Source: Pristionchus mayeri
Taxonomy: Eukaryota; Nematoda; Chromadorea; Rhabditida; Neodiplogasteridae
Direction: 5' to 3'
Assembly: GCA_036245805.1 (NCBI GenBank)
Contig: BTRK01000001.1
Span: forward strand, 6,076,001 to 6,140,000
DNA length: 64,000 nt
Positions 22,779 to 33,534 of this stretch are shown piece after piece. Numbering within the stretch: position 1 is the first letter of the stretch; each line of letters begins with the position of its first letter. The position numbers and the translations under genes were made by a program. The notes under the pieces were generated by a model. That model ran no database searches. It was not told where the DNA came from and saw only the letters and a program-made list of their open reading frames with translations.

Positions 22779-23705
22779 GAGCCCGTTTGCGTAAGAATCG
22801 GACAATTCTGCGGAGTTTTGGCACAGATACAAAAATGTCAAATCGGCCCAACTTGGTATTTTGAGGTTATCTGGTATGCTGATGACGATAGGCGTATTCA
22901 TTTTGCTCAGAAATTGGTCGTTGGCTCCAGATGGCGTCACGCCGAAATCTGACATTTTCACTTATCTTTATATCGGTAAAATTAAGCGAACATATGTACC
23001 GGGGCCAAATTTCAAGGCGAACACGCCTGTCTAGTTCATTTTTCATTAATTATTAAAATTAATTAGTAATAATCAACTTTTCACTGCATGAAAGGTAAAC
23101 GGAGAGACTATAATTGATCTGACCGGCATTATAAGAGGAATTTAAATCTGTGCTCAAATATGTGAAAATCGGTCGCCGAAGGATTTATGGGGTCGAATAG
23201 TGGTAGGAGGGAAGGGAAGACTTAGAGATTTTCCACTCGCACTCTCTTCCCTTCTCTCCGCTCTCTCGATTCCGCGTGCTCTCTCACTCCCTTCCCTTGT
23301 TCCCTCTGGCTGAGGAGACGGCTTCAGTGGAGAATCCACTCAATTGCAATCACTATTTGGCCCCATAAATCTTTCGGCGACCGATTTTCACATATTTGAG
23401 CACAGATTTGAATTCCTCTCATCATACCGGTCATATCAATTATAGTCTCTCCATTTACTTTTCATGCAGTGAAAAGTTGATCATTACTAATTAATTTTAA
23501 TAATTAATGAAAAATGAACTAGACAGGCGTGTTCGCCTTGAAATTTGGCCCCTGTACGTATGTTCGCTTAATTTTACCGATATAAGGATAAGTGAAAATG
23601 TCAGATTTCGGCGTGAAGCCATCTGGAGCCAACGACCAATTTCTGAGCAAAATGAATACGCCTATCGTCATCAGCATACCAGATAACCCCAGACTACGGA
23701 GTTTG
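22779..23705. mobile_element. Palindromic element, arms about 450 bp
   Basis: 22850-23280 is the reverse complement of 23300-23700 (for example GCTCAGAAATTGGTCG on the left, CGACCAATTTCTGAGC on the right). The loop region has GA/CT-rich sequence. The left end GAGCCCGTTTGCGTAAGAAT is shared with the palindrome starting near 60155. 23706-23956 shows nothing further. Confidence 0.75.
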
Positions 23706-23956
23706 GCCGATTTGAAGGTTAGGTTTAGCGTTAGTTGTTAGGATCAATCGATATGGGTATGCCTCGGCACACCTGCAGGCAGTTCTCCGTCAGCCATTAG
23801 GAATGCATCGTCTCCCCTCTATCTCGTCGGCCCTTCCAGTTTGAGCTCCGAGCCTGGTTTATGATGACTGATCGGAAACCACCGACCAATGCGTCAATTT
23901 AAGGGCCCTAAATTGCTAAACTATTCACATTAGCATTTATTTTATCTTTTTGAAGC

Positions 23957-26161
23957 ATGTCTTCCTCTCATTCGTTCGATCTCCAGTGGGAGATCAGCAA
24001 TGCAACGGCGGCCCTCGCCGATGGAAAGGCGACACTGGGATTGTGGAATGAAGCAGGCTTCCGATGGTGCGTATGGATTATCACAACTTTTGCATCATTT
24101 GATACTATAAAGTCCGTGATACAGGAACTGGTCTTATCAATTTGTTCGCTACGTCGCACCACATTTTTGACTCCATATACATTTTATTTCAAAAAAAATT
24201 AATTAAAATATTTCAGGAGCGCAGAAATAAAAAAAAACAACTGGATGTATGCCGATTCAAGATTTATTGTCGCCATAGGCGAACTCCGACATGGAGGTGT
24301 GAAGGGACTGTCGCAGGGCTAATGAGGCTCAGAAACGGACAATGGGTTAAAGGACATCAGGTTTGTCTTAGATATCCCACACGTTATTTATCTTAAGTCA
24401 ATCGGAAACTACATGAAATGCATGCCTCCTTCGTCGTGAACTATAACTTCTATTGGGAATATATTCTTGATCCTGCAGTAAGTTGCTTTGCTAATGAAAA
24501 TAATAATCTCTTGAATTTAGTACTACAATCCGGACGATACAATCACTGGAAAATTCGACATCACCTTGACCTACAGCAGGCGAGTGAAATGACCATTTTA
24601 AAATAATAAAAAAAAAATTAAAATGTATCCCATTAAATATAATTTACAGTCGGCTTGTTTAATCTGTCAGAAATGTGCGAGAAAAGTTGCGTAAAAAGTT
24701 GCGTAAAAAGTTCGCGAACTTCTGATTCTCTCCATTTCGCATGCTCTCTCTCTTTCTCTAACCAGGTCGATGAAAAGTTCGCGAACTTTTTACGCAACTT
24801 TTTCTCGCACATTTCTGACAGATTAAACAGGCCGAGTGACGAAGAATTCGTTAATATTGCCGCTCTTGACCTGTCCAAGTTCGCATCTCCATTCGATTCA
24901 AGTAATGACACTCTGCTGTTCGGAGACTACAAACTGGTCGTCTCGAAAGAGGTAAATTGCTGATACGTATAGATCGGGTGAGAAACAACCAAGGGTTCAG
25001 AATTGTCATATTCGTTTCCCAACGTGCCGTCGCCGAAAACACTGGGCAATAGTATTCTTTAGAGTACCATCCGACCGAGTTCCCGTTTATGTTGTTGTTT
25101 TGGTTATCCTCATCATCGAACGTTTGTGAACTGCAGATGCTAGCTACACATTCGCCAGTATTCCACAGCATGTTCTTGGGAGATTTCATCGAGAAGGAGA
25201 AAGAGGAAGTGGACATGCACGATGTCGACTATGAGGTTTGTGTCCGTATTACAACTTTGTCTAGCTAATGAGTTGCAATTAATAATTATTAATATTATTA
25301 ATTTATAATTATTTATTTTATTTGTTTTCCAGGACTTCATCTATCTCTTGCTGATCATCTCTCCATATCTCGCCCAAATCTCTGGTACGCGTTTTGTTTT
25401 CATGGGAGAATCAGAACGAGTATTTCATAATTCCATATGACCTGATATCATACACGAATCGAAAAAAAACATTTCATTTAAGATTCGAGCGTGCTCTCGG
25501 TAACTAAACTGGCCGATCGATTCCAGATGGAGGCAAGTTCTAATTATACGCATATTAGACATGAGGATATCTCTATACTACAAAATAATAACAAACAAAA
25601 TAATCTCTCGGCCGGTTGACACTTTCTCTACAAATACTCTGTATATGTACTCACCACTCTCTCGGCGGGTACAGAGTGCATGTCATTAACTAACGTTAAA
25701 ACATTATAATTTCAGCGTGTTCTCGCACTTGCGGAGCTGCACCTAAAAACTTCAAACAAATTTACAATTGAAGACAAGTTGAAGATTGCCGATGATTTCC
25801 GATTTGTGGGACTCAGAGTACGATTTATTTTATTTTTTTTAAATCAGTATTAATTGCGTAATATTAAATTTCAGGATCTATGCTTATCCAGCTTCAAGAG
25901 CGATCAGGACCTGAAAAAGTTGAGGGTGAGGAACTAATTGGCGGATTTTAAAGATTGAGAATTTGGGAGGGTTGGCGGATTTTGAAGATTGAGGTTTTGG
26001 GAGGGTCTGAACATGCAGATTTTACGAACTCTCGCTTAGGAATCATTAAACAATAGTCTGATTTTATTAATAACATCTGCGGATTATTGCAAGGGATGGC
26101 TTTGCAAGAAATCGTCCTCGTCAAGATACGTGCTGTCACACCTCTCTATCTTTCCCTGTAG
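23957..26161 (+). CDS. MATH-BTB (BATH) protein gene
   Basis: N-terminal exons look like a MATH domain: ATG at 23957, exon 1 to 24066, exon from 24217 restoring FRWSAEIKKNNWMYADS, an exon ending at 24477 (NYNFYWEYILDPA) and 24521-24583. A BTB domain follows: the exon ending at 24951 (TLLFGDYKLVVSKE), 25137-25235 (MLATHSPVFHSMFLGDF), 25333-25384, 25483-25532, 25716-25817 and 25875-25925. The last exon, ending about 26161, has uncertain phase. MATH-BTB proteins are Cul3 ubiquitin-ligase adaptors: MATH binds the substrate, BTB binds Cul3. Two oddities: the intron after 25532 begins GC (GCAAGT) instead of GT, and a MITE at 24651-24834 sits on the acceptor before the BTB. The phases around that MITE and in the exon after 24217 do not fully agree, so the gene may be damaged. 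Confidence 0.75.
24651..24834. mobile_element. 184-bp MITE of the 2138-6147 family, on a splice acceptor
   Basis: The ends CGGCTTGTTTAATCTGTCAG and CTGACAGATTAAACAGGCCG are the same as those of the 2138-6147 element. The 3-bp target duplication is AGT (24648-24650 and 24835-24837). The undisturbed sequence would read TTTACAGTGACGAAG, so the duplicated AGT contains the AG of the 3' splice site of the BTB exon. Each side of the MITE now has a candidate acceptor. Confidence 0.85.
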
Positions 26162-26198
26162 AGCACAATACCTTTTCCCATCTGGCAGTGCACGCGTG

Positions 26199-26253
26199 GC
26201 GGGGGGGGGTAGTGCTAATAGGAATAGGAGAGAAGGGGGGGGGGGGTAGGGGA
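26199..26253. repeat. Poly-G tracts
   Basis: Two runs of about ten or more G, separated by an AGTGCTAATAGGAATAGGAG-like stretch, just past the MATH-BTB gene. Around them 26162-26354 has no gene. Confidence 0.6.
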
Positions 26254-26354
26254 GAGGAGAGAGTCGGACCCTTCCAACCTGACATTTGAGGAGCCCTCCC
26301 TTTGCTGTCTGATAGAGAAAACATGAAGAATTACGTCATTTATTGAGGTCATTA

Positions 26355-26392
26355 GGTCGGATGAGAATTATGACGTCAGTTCTCATCCGACC
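26355..26392. promoter_or_regulatory. Perfect 13-bp-arm hairpin around TGACGTCA
   Basis: GGTCGGATGAGAA is followed by TTATGACGTCAG and then TTCTCATCCGACC, a perfect inverted repeat with a CRE-type octamer TGACGTCA in the loop. A second TGACGTCA hairpin lies near 27449-27520 with related flanks (CGGATGA / CATCCG). It could be a small MITE or a bZIP site. 26393-27448 has no recognisable gene. Confidence 0.45.
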
Positions 26393-27448
26393 CAGTGCCT
26401 TTATTAAGCCAAACATTTTCAGGATTCCCCCCACTTCGCGGAATTCTCTGACAAGATGAAAGCTGCAATTTGTGTCAGATGGATGGAACTTCCGTGACCT
26501 ACCCGATTCACGCCAATCAATATTCACTTATCATTTTCCCGATATAATTTATACTTTTCCGATGTACTTCTCTTCCCAAAAAGTTTGTATGCCATAGATA
26601 GTGAATCAATTTGGGCGATTGTTTGAATTTGCAATACTGGGAGGCGGAATCTTCAGAAAGGCAGAGTGCGAAGCAATCGATATTAAACTGTCGACTATTT
26701 TGTTCCTGCAGTAAATAAATAAATTAATGATTTGATACATACAGCTTCGAAATGTGAACCATTTCTGACGCAAATCCGAATCGGGAGTGGAGGCTGAACA
26801 CATATTATTCTCTGCTGAATTACACATTAGACAACTTGATCGTACTTGATCATTAGCAATGCGATGAGCCCTTCTTAGAATCACCAATTATTGTGGTATT
26901 TATACAATCGATCGAAGACACAATAAGGAGCGATAAGAATACAGTGGAGGGAGAAGGGGATGGAGGGGTTAGTAGTATAGGGTACAATTGTGCAGCAAGT
27001 GGTCGTTCGCTGCATAAGTGATGCGATACATCATTGAGCTCTATCATGGCCGCATCCGAAAGGTCTTATCAAGAATTACAAAATTATGCTGGTACATCTC
27101 GTTTGGATAACTTTGACAGCCGTGAGAACCGAATTTAGTACTCGAATTCAGAATGAGACTACTTGCTACATAATTGTACTAACACCTCCATCCCCTCGTC
27201 CTCCACTAGAGTTTGCAATTCAGTCCACCATTTTTCAATCTCTCTAGACATGTCGAATAGTTAGAGTGAGCACTCGAAATGAACTAACGATTACCCGAAA
27301 ACTCTACCCTCCACTCTATCCTTATCTCCCCTTCTTGTGAAATCTACACTTTGCGTCATCGCAGGAACGAAACAACAGGAGATCAGAAAAGAGGTACAGA
27401 TACTTTGACCTCCGCGTGTGACTTAGGGTTTGCTTCGCAAGAACTAGT

Positions 27449-27520
27449 TCGGATGACAACTATGACGTCATACCGCCTTTGATGTATCAAAAAACGGCAT
27501 GACGTCATCACTCACATCCG
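27449..27520. repeat. Imperfect hairpin with two CRE-like octamers
   Basis: CGGATGACAACTATGACGTC folds onto GACGTCATCACTCACATCCG with about 25 bases of loop. It resembles the hairpin at 26355-26392 in arm and core words. Confidence 0.45.
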
Positions 27521-27648
27521 TATATTGCCAGTAGCATTGGTTTCGCAAGAATTGAGCTTTTGTGCATGCTCTGAGAGGAGAATGAGAGGGAAAGCAAGAA
27601 TCTTGCCTCGAGAACAAAGGATCTTGAATAGTATGGTCAATGACTAAT

Positions 27649-28403
27649 CACAGCGTGTCAAAGTTTGTTTGCCACGGCGCCCTGTCGATCTTGAAACATA
27701 ACATTTTGGCTGAAATGAACGAAGAAAATGTGAACCAAAATATGTGAAAGATATATCATAGCTTAGCTACAAAAAGTAAATATCTATTTCTAATGCAATA
27801 GAGCTCTCAGGATTGTAGCAAAGGCGCCTCCCTATCATTTTTTGATAATTTTCATTAAATTTTAAATTTTTTACACGCATTTTTCAATTTTTTACATATA
27901 AATCGAAAAAGTTGAGAATGCATAGCAGTATGGAACCCCACATATATAGCACCTTTTCATATCTACGCGAAGAGCTCTACAATTTGTATAACTTAGAATT
28001 TTTCGAAAATGTTGAAATATTTTGAGAAATTTTAAAAATAAGACTTAAATTGGAAGTTTTTCAAAATATTTCAACATTTTCGAAAAATTCTAAGTTATAC
28101 AAATTGTAGAGCTCTTCGCGTAGATATGAAAAGGTGCTATATATGTGGGGTTCCATACTGCTGTGCATTCTCAACTTTTCGATTTATATGTAAAACATTG
28201 AAAAATGCGTGTAACAAATTATAAATTTTGTCCTGAGAGCTCTATTGCATTAGTAATATATATTTACTTTTTGTAGCTAAGCTATGATATATCTTTCACC
28301 TATTTTGGTTCACATTTTCTTCGTTCATTTCAGCCAAAATGTTATGTTTCAAGATCGACCGTGCCGCAGCAAACAAAGGAAACCATCGCTTTGACACGCT
28401 GTG
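27649..28403. mobile_element. 755-bp palindromic MITE with 5-bp target duplication CTAAT
   Basis: The ends CACAGCGTGTCAAAG and CTTTGACACGCTGTG are inverted copies, and the arms run to the centre near 28045. CTAAT lies at 27644-27648 and 28404-28408. No coding capacity is seen. It lies about 475 bp upstream of the saposin-like gene. Confidence 0.8.
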
Positions 28404-28722
28404 CTAATTATCCCAAAAAGATATCGCAATCTTTCTTACGAAGCCATCCCTAGCGCTCTCTCGCCGATCATACATGCGAGAGAGTGTGTAGTGAAGAGCC
28501 GATTTTTTGAGCGAGGCGTGTAGTCTAGCTAACGGAATTGCCCATGCAAAAATGCACTTTATTCCAGTAAACGGGAGCTTTGAATTTGTATTGCAATTGG
28601 AAGTCTTGACGGAACAAATAATGAAGACGAAATCAAAGACATCTGACAATTCCTAAGGCGAATGTGTGACCCTTTAGCAAGAAGTCTGACCTCGGATCAT
28701 CTTAGCATCTGACGTGTGGTTG

Positions 28723-28752
28723 ACAGATAAGAGCTCGCATGATGCGAGATAA
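28723..28752 (+). promoter_or_regulatory. Two GATA sites upstream of the saposin-like gene
   Basis: ACAGATAAG at 28723-28731 and GAGATAA at 28746-28752 lie 60-90 bp before the TATA box. Intestinal genes of nematodes, including many saposin-like genes, are commonly driven by the GATA factor ELT-2, so gut expression is a reasonable inference. Confidence 0.5.
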
Positions 28753-28811
28753 TTAGCAAGCGTAGGGTACACTACGCTCTTGTCTGACGAACTTTGGCAC
28801 CGGTACTCGGC

Positions 28812-28818
28812 TATAAAA
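28812..28818 (+). promoter_or_regulatory. TATA box of the saposin-like gene
   Basis: TATAAAA stands 61 bp upstream of the ATG at 28879, a normal spacing for a short 5' UTR. Confidence 0.6.
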
Positions 28819-28878
28819 GCATTTGTCAAAGCAACGCCGGCCATTGGCACTCCAATCCAAAGCCTACTCCGAATCATC

Positions 28879-30144
28879 ATGAGATCTGCTCTTGTCCTTC
28901 TTGTCGCTATGGCAGTAGTTTCTGCTACCGCCATCCCGCGACCCGTACAGCAGCAGGCTGAGGTCAAGGAGGTCAAGGAGGTCAAGCAAGTCAAGCTGCA
29001 CCAGAAACCCAAGGGTACGGCACTGCTTTTCTCACTTGAAAAAATCCTATTTTGCATCGTTTACTGGTTATATGAAGAAATACGAGAAGAAAATGGTCTC
29101 TTTCTCGACGTGTTTGCGCACAAACAAAAACTGGTCTAGGGTTCCGGAATTGGGCGAAATCGGGCATCTTTTGAATCTCTTTCGGATATGTTTCATGTAC
29201 AATATATAGTATCCATATATAGTGCACATGAAACATATCCGAAAATGATTCAAAAGACGCCCAATTACGCCCAATTCCGGAACCCTAAACTGGTCCCATT
29301 CTAGGCTGGTACATGAAGCCGTACTACCACACGTTCATGGAGACGGGCAAGGACGATGTGCTCAACGGAATGTTCTGTACCATCTGCAAGGATCTCGTTG
29401 ATGTTAGTTAATTAATTCGCAAAACATGCTTCAATTCGCATTTGCATATAGGAGTTTAAGTGAACGGTGATAACTGTTTTTTTGGCAAAATTAGTATCAT
29501 ATTCTGAAGATTGTGCGCACGAATTCTGAAATTAATGAAAGGGATTCATTTTTGATTCTCATCCGATCTAGCACCAGAAATAAAGAAAAAAAACATAGCT
29601 ACCGAATTTAAAGGAAAACATATTTTAGGGTCTCGAGAACCTCGGCGAGCAGACGGCCATGGACTATCTCCAGGACGCATCTAAGGTTGAATTTTTTTCG
29701 GACAGACTAGTTTTCGCGGAAGAGAGTAAGAAAGTTTTGGCTATAACTCGTGCAATTATCTTGCACAAATTAGATCGCCTTGCAATAACATCGAACGGAA
29801 GAAATGTGCGAACGAATTCCAGGAGCTGTGCGACCAGCTGCCCTACGCCAACATCCAGAAGGACTGCTACGACTACATCATGACTGTGAGTATTCATTGC
29901 ATATTATAACTTGTGGCGCTTCTGCACAATACCTTACAAATATTGGCAAATGCATTGCACGTCCAAAATTGAATGTGTTACATTTATGAATAAATGCGTG
30001 CAGAAGCGCCGAATGGGTGCATCTCCAGCTAAAATCAGAACAGTTAGCAGAATCTCATTTGTTCAGATCGCTCAGGATCTGCTCGACCTTCTCAACGATC
30101 AGATCAACGGAGATGTTGCCTGCACTGCTATGACCCTCTGCTAG
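28879..30144 (+). CDS. Saposin-like (caenopore-type) secreted protein, five exons, 143 aa
   Basis: Exons are 28879-29014, 29305-29402, 29629-29685, 29823-29885 and 30067-30144, 432 nt in phase, with TAG at 30142-30144. The N-terminus MRSALVLLVAMAVVSATA is a signal peptide, followed by a linker rich in EVKEVKQVK. The saposin B domain has six cysteines in canonical spacing: CTIC, then 26 residues to C, 11 to C, 24 to C, and 5 to the last C two codons before the stop. Related nematode proteins are small pore-forming or lipid-binding antimicrobial effectors secreted in the gut. Choosing the acceptor TTCCAG before 29823 is what restores both frame and cysteine spacing. Intron 1 holds a 150-bp MITE. 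TATA and GATA sites lie upstream. Confidence 0.9.
29137..29286. mobile_element. 150-bp hairpin MITE in intron 1 of the saposin-like gene
   Basis: The ends are TAGGGTTCCGGAATTGGGCG and an inverted copy ending GGAACCCT, with a 9-bp target duplication AAACTGGTC at 29128-29136 and 29287-29295. The centre has ATGTTTCATGT and CACTATATA-type words shared with the foldback element starting at 38957, so the two belong to one family. Confidence 0.8.
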
Positions 30145-31469
30145 ACGCCATATACACAAGACCTTTCGATAAATATATTTTTCTAAAGTGATTACGCGGA
30201 GCAAACTAGTATGTATAATACAAACGCAAAGCATGTACGTAGTAGCATTGCAATTCGAGATAATTTAGCGAGACAGCTATGCCTCTCCTCGCCTAAATTC
30301 GCAAAGTGAGGAGGAGGAGGCGTTACGGTCTCACTACCCTACATCGATTTGCGAACCTTGGTACACATGATTGTTTGAGATTTATCGATGCCTTTACCTC
30401 TTCTAGACCAATTGCCTCTGTTAGACGCCATGAGACTTTCAAAAAAAGCTATAAAAATAATTCTTAACGATGCAAATCACTCATCAACCTCATAATTTCA
30501 CTCGCCCTCTCATCATCTGAAGGATTCATTTGCATCGTGGATAAATTTGTTGATCGATTGACAGAGGCTATGACAGAGTCAACTGTTGAATTTGCCGACA
30601 TCCTCCAGTATTGTTTGTAGGTCACTCTCTGCATCATAAAAACATGTTCATAATCCAATGTTTACGGTTTTGTTGATAGAATTTAATGGTTCCGAGAGCG
30701 ACAGTACATAGATCCCCTCTCTACACAACCGTCTTCATAAAAAAATCGTTCAATGTCTTGTGGAGACAGATAAAACTTGGAGCGCTTGGACAAAGACTTA
30801 TTGATAACCTTTTCGATATTTATTTATATCATTCATTCGTAGCACGTTTCACCTAAGATCTACGAAGATTCGAAGAGACCCCTCAGAACTAAAGTGCGCT
30901 ATTCAGGTAATCGTCTCTTCATTTCCAATATTCTCTCGCCGCGCGACCGATCGAGAGAGTACGCGAAATGAAGAGACGAAATGAAGCAGTGCACTCTACT
31001 CAGATCCGCGAGAATCATAGTATTTTGCGGTACTTCCGAAATACGCTTAGAGGTCAAAATTCTTCGACTAGAGGGGGGGGGGTGACATTTGCCAAACCGA
31101 CATTTGCCAAACGAGTCGCCGTTCGCTTGTAATTCGGCATAGCGACTTGGAAGTTGTATCATTGTAACCATTATGTGTTCCCCTACATTTGCATACATAG
31201 ATCTTGTTACCAGGCGATATTGAGTTTCAACGAATAGGGGGTCATGGAAAATCCTAAACCATATGAGTGACTATCTGAAAGAATTCATCATAGTCCGTAC
31301 AGCGAAAAATAAAGTGCTGATTTTAAGTTGCCTTTAGGGGTAACTTTTCACGTAGGGTTCGAAAATCGACCTTAGGAAGCCGTATCTCTAACCCCTGATG
31401 TTCTGTGGCGCGCCTCAACGGTGAGGTCGTTTTTTGTAAATCGTGAACGGCTGTTCCAAACCCCATAAA
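30145..31469. other. Region without a confident gene; contains one copy of a 170-bp direct repeat
   Basis: 30641-30810 is repeated at 32277-32446 with a single mismatch. The minus strand of 30464-30660 reads an ordinary-looking short tail (YEHVFMMQRVTYKQYWRMS) ending in a stop, and the repeat itself reads NKSLSKRSKFYLSPQDIERF, so this may be the 3' part of a minus-strand gene I cannot identify. A GA/CT-rich hairpin lies at about 30912-30980, and a poly-G run with GTGACATTTGCCAAACCGAC at about 31068-31115. Confidence 0.4.
30641..30810. repeat. 170-bp direct repeat, copy 1
   Basis: It begins AACATGTTCATAATCC and ends CTTATTGATAACCT. It is identical to 32277-32446 except for one base (CTTGGAGCG against CTTAGAGCG). 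Confidence 0.85.
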
Positions 31470-31952
31470 TGTATAGGAGAGACTTTTTGAGCCAGTGAAC
31501 ATATTTGTTGAAGATCCTTGGCAAAGTGCGAAAAATCGAAATCGCTCAAAATGTGCCTACGTGTAGTACTCGACGAGCATAACTCGGGTGCCAAATCTGA
31601 AGTGTTCTGGAACTCTCACTGCGAAATAGGACACACTTATTTCAGAAAATTGAAATTTCGAATTTTGCCATTTCTAAACCGATTTGAACGACTGATGTCT
31701 CAAAAAATCACTAATATTCCACAGATTATATGTAACAAATTCTAGGATGATTGGGCATCAACTCGTGAAGAAACATCGAAAAAAAAATTTTAATTTTACA
31801 TTCAGATGAGTGGGTATCATCATTTTTTATTCTTTCATTTCTTTGGCCGCTATGAGCTCTACTCACATAAAAATAATAAGGAAAATTAAAAATACGTTTT
31901 TTGAGAAAAATGCAAAAATGTGAATTAAAGTCACTTTGTGATAAGGCCAGTG

Positions 31953-32244
31953 GCCTACCGTAATAAAAGCCGAACTTTAAGATACATTATCAAGCGTTGT
32001 CCTACACGCAGTACACGATGAGGGAAATCAGCCAGTATCAATATAACTTCGAAGCAAATCCGCGCGCGGCGCGCTGATGTTTAAAAATTTCGTGAGATTA
32101 CTGTAGTTATTTAACATCAGCGCGCTGGCGCGCGCGGATTCGCATTGAAGTTCTATTAGTACTGGTGGATTTCCCTCATTGAGTACTGCGTGTAGGACAC
32201 CTCTTGATCATGTTTCCTAAAGTTCGGTTTTTATTACGGTAGGC
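31953..32244. mobile_element. 292-bp MITE nested in the larger palindrome
   Basis: The ends are GCCTACCGTAATAAAAGCCG and its inverted match. A second inverted block is GTCCTACACGCAGTAC, and the GC-rich core is built of GCGCGC words. It folds almost completely. Confidence 0.7.
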
Positions 32245-32276
32245 AGGCTAGGCTGATGGCTGGCTGGCTAGGCTGA

Positions 32277-32446
32277 AACATGTTCATAATCCAATGTTTA
32301 CGGTTTTGTTGATAGAATTTAATGGTTCCGAGAGCGACAGTACATAGATCCCCTCTCTACACAACCGTCTTCATAAAAAAATCGTTCAATGTCTTGTGGA
32401 GACAGATAAAACTTAGAGCGCTTGGACAAAGACTTATTGATAACCT
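32277..32446. repeat. 170-bp direct repeat, copy 2
   Basis: A near-perfect copy of 30641-30810 placed in the loop of the 31470-32840 palindrome. It looks like local genomic DNA picked up by, or duplicated with, that element. Confidence 0.85.
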
Positions 32447-33534
32447 CATAGCGGTAGAGCTCATAGCGGCCAAACAAATGAAATAATAAAAAATGATGAT
32501 ACCCACCCATCTGAATGAACAATACAAAGTTAAAATATTTTTTTCGATGTTTCTTGACGAGTTGATGCCCAATCATCTTACAATTGGTCAAATATATTCC
32601 ATGAAATATTATTGATTTTTTGAGACATCTGTCATTCAAATCGGTTTCGAAATGTCAAAATTCGAAATTTCAATTTTCAGAAATATGTGTGTCCCATTTC
32701 GCAGAGAGTGTTCCAGAACACTTCAGATGTGGCACCCGAGCTATGCTCGTCGAGTACTACACGTGGGCACATTTTGAGCGATTTCGATTTTTCGCACTTT
32801 GCCAAGCATATTTTCACTGACTCAAAAAGTCTCGCATAGTAATTTTGAAAGAGCTCGACGAGATATGCATTTTCACTGTTAGAAGTGAAACGCTAATTCA
32901 TCTGGGAAAAAACTTATCGTCATTTCAATTGTCTAATTGGTCGTCATAAAAACGTTACATGCGAGACGTACTTTTAAGTAGTTCATTAAATTCCTCGTGA
33001 AAAGTTACCCCTAGATGCAAATTTTGGCGCCAAAAAAGCCGCATACGAGGGGTCTCCCAAATAGAGGAAAAGGGGTCAATTGTTAGTAATTTCAGGTTTT
33101 TCGTTTCTATCGTCTCCATTTTCACTATTTAGAAGCAGAGTTGACGAAAAAATAGTTTCAAGATTGGTGAGTGTGAATTATCATCGAAAAATCCGTGTTT
33201 GGATCGTTCGAAAAATATTGGTTTTCGAATTCTCGATTTTGCTCAAATTTGGGCATCTGAAAGTGTGGATTTTCGAAAATGTGAAGATGCGAATTCCTCA
33301 TGAAGTAAAGAATACTTCCACGTAAATAAGAAAATGTACATATAAGCTTCTGTGAACATTTCTAGGTTCGGGTTTTTGACGTTGAACATTGCAAAATTGG
33401 TACTATCGACGAACATTTTACGATTGAAATCGTCTGAAATAATAATTTAATAATTTATCTACGCCCGAGGCGCGACGAAACAGTAAGGTACATGAGTGAT
33501 AAAATAGCAAGGAAATGGGAATTGACTCTCATAA

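Larger units (their letters stand above)
31470..32840. mobile_element. Palindromic element with a nested MITE and a captured direct repeat in its loop
   Basis: 31470-31861 is the reverse complement of 32452-32840 (for example AGTGTTCTGGAACTCTC on the left, GAGTGTTCCAGAACACT on the right). The loop 31862-32451 contains the small palindrome 31953-32244, a GGCTGGCT microsatellite at 32246-32272 and direct-repeat copy 2 at 32277-32446. The short frames on either strand are arm artefacts. Confidence 0.75.
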
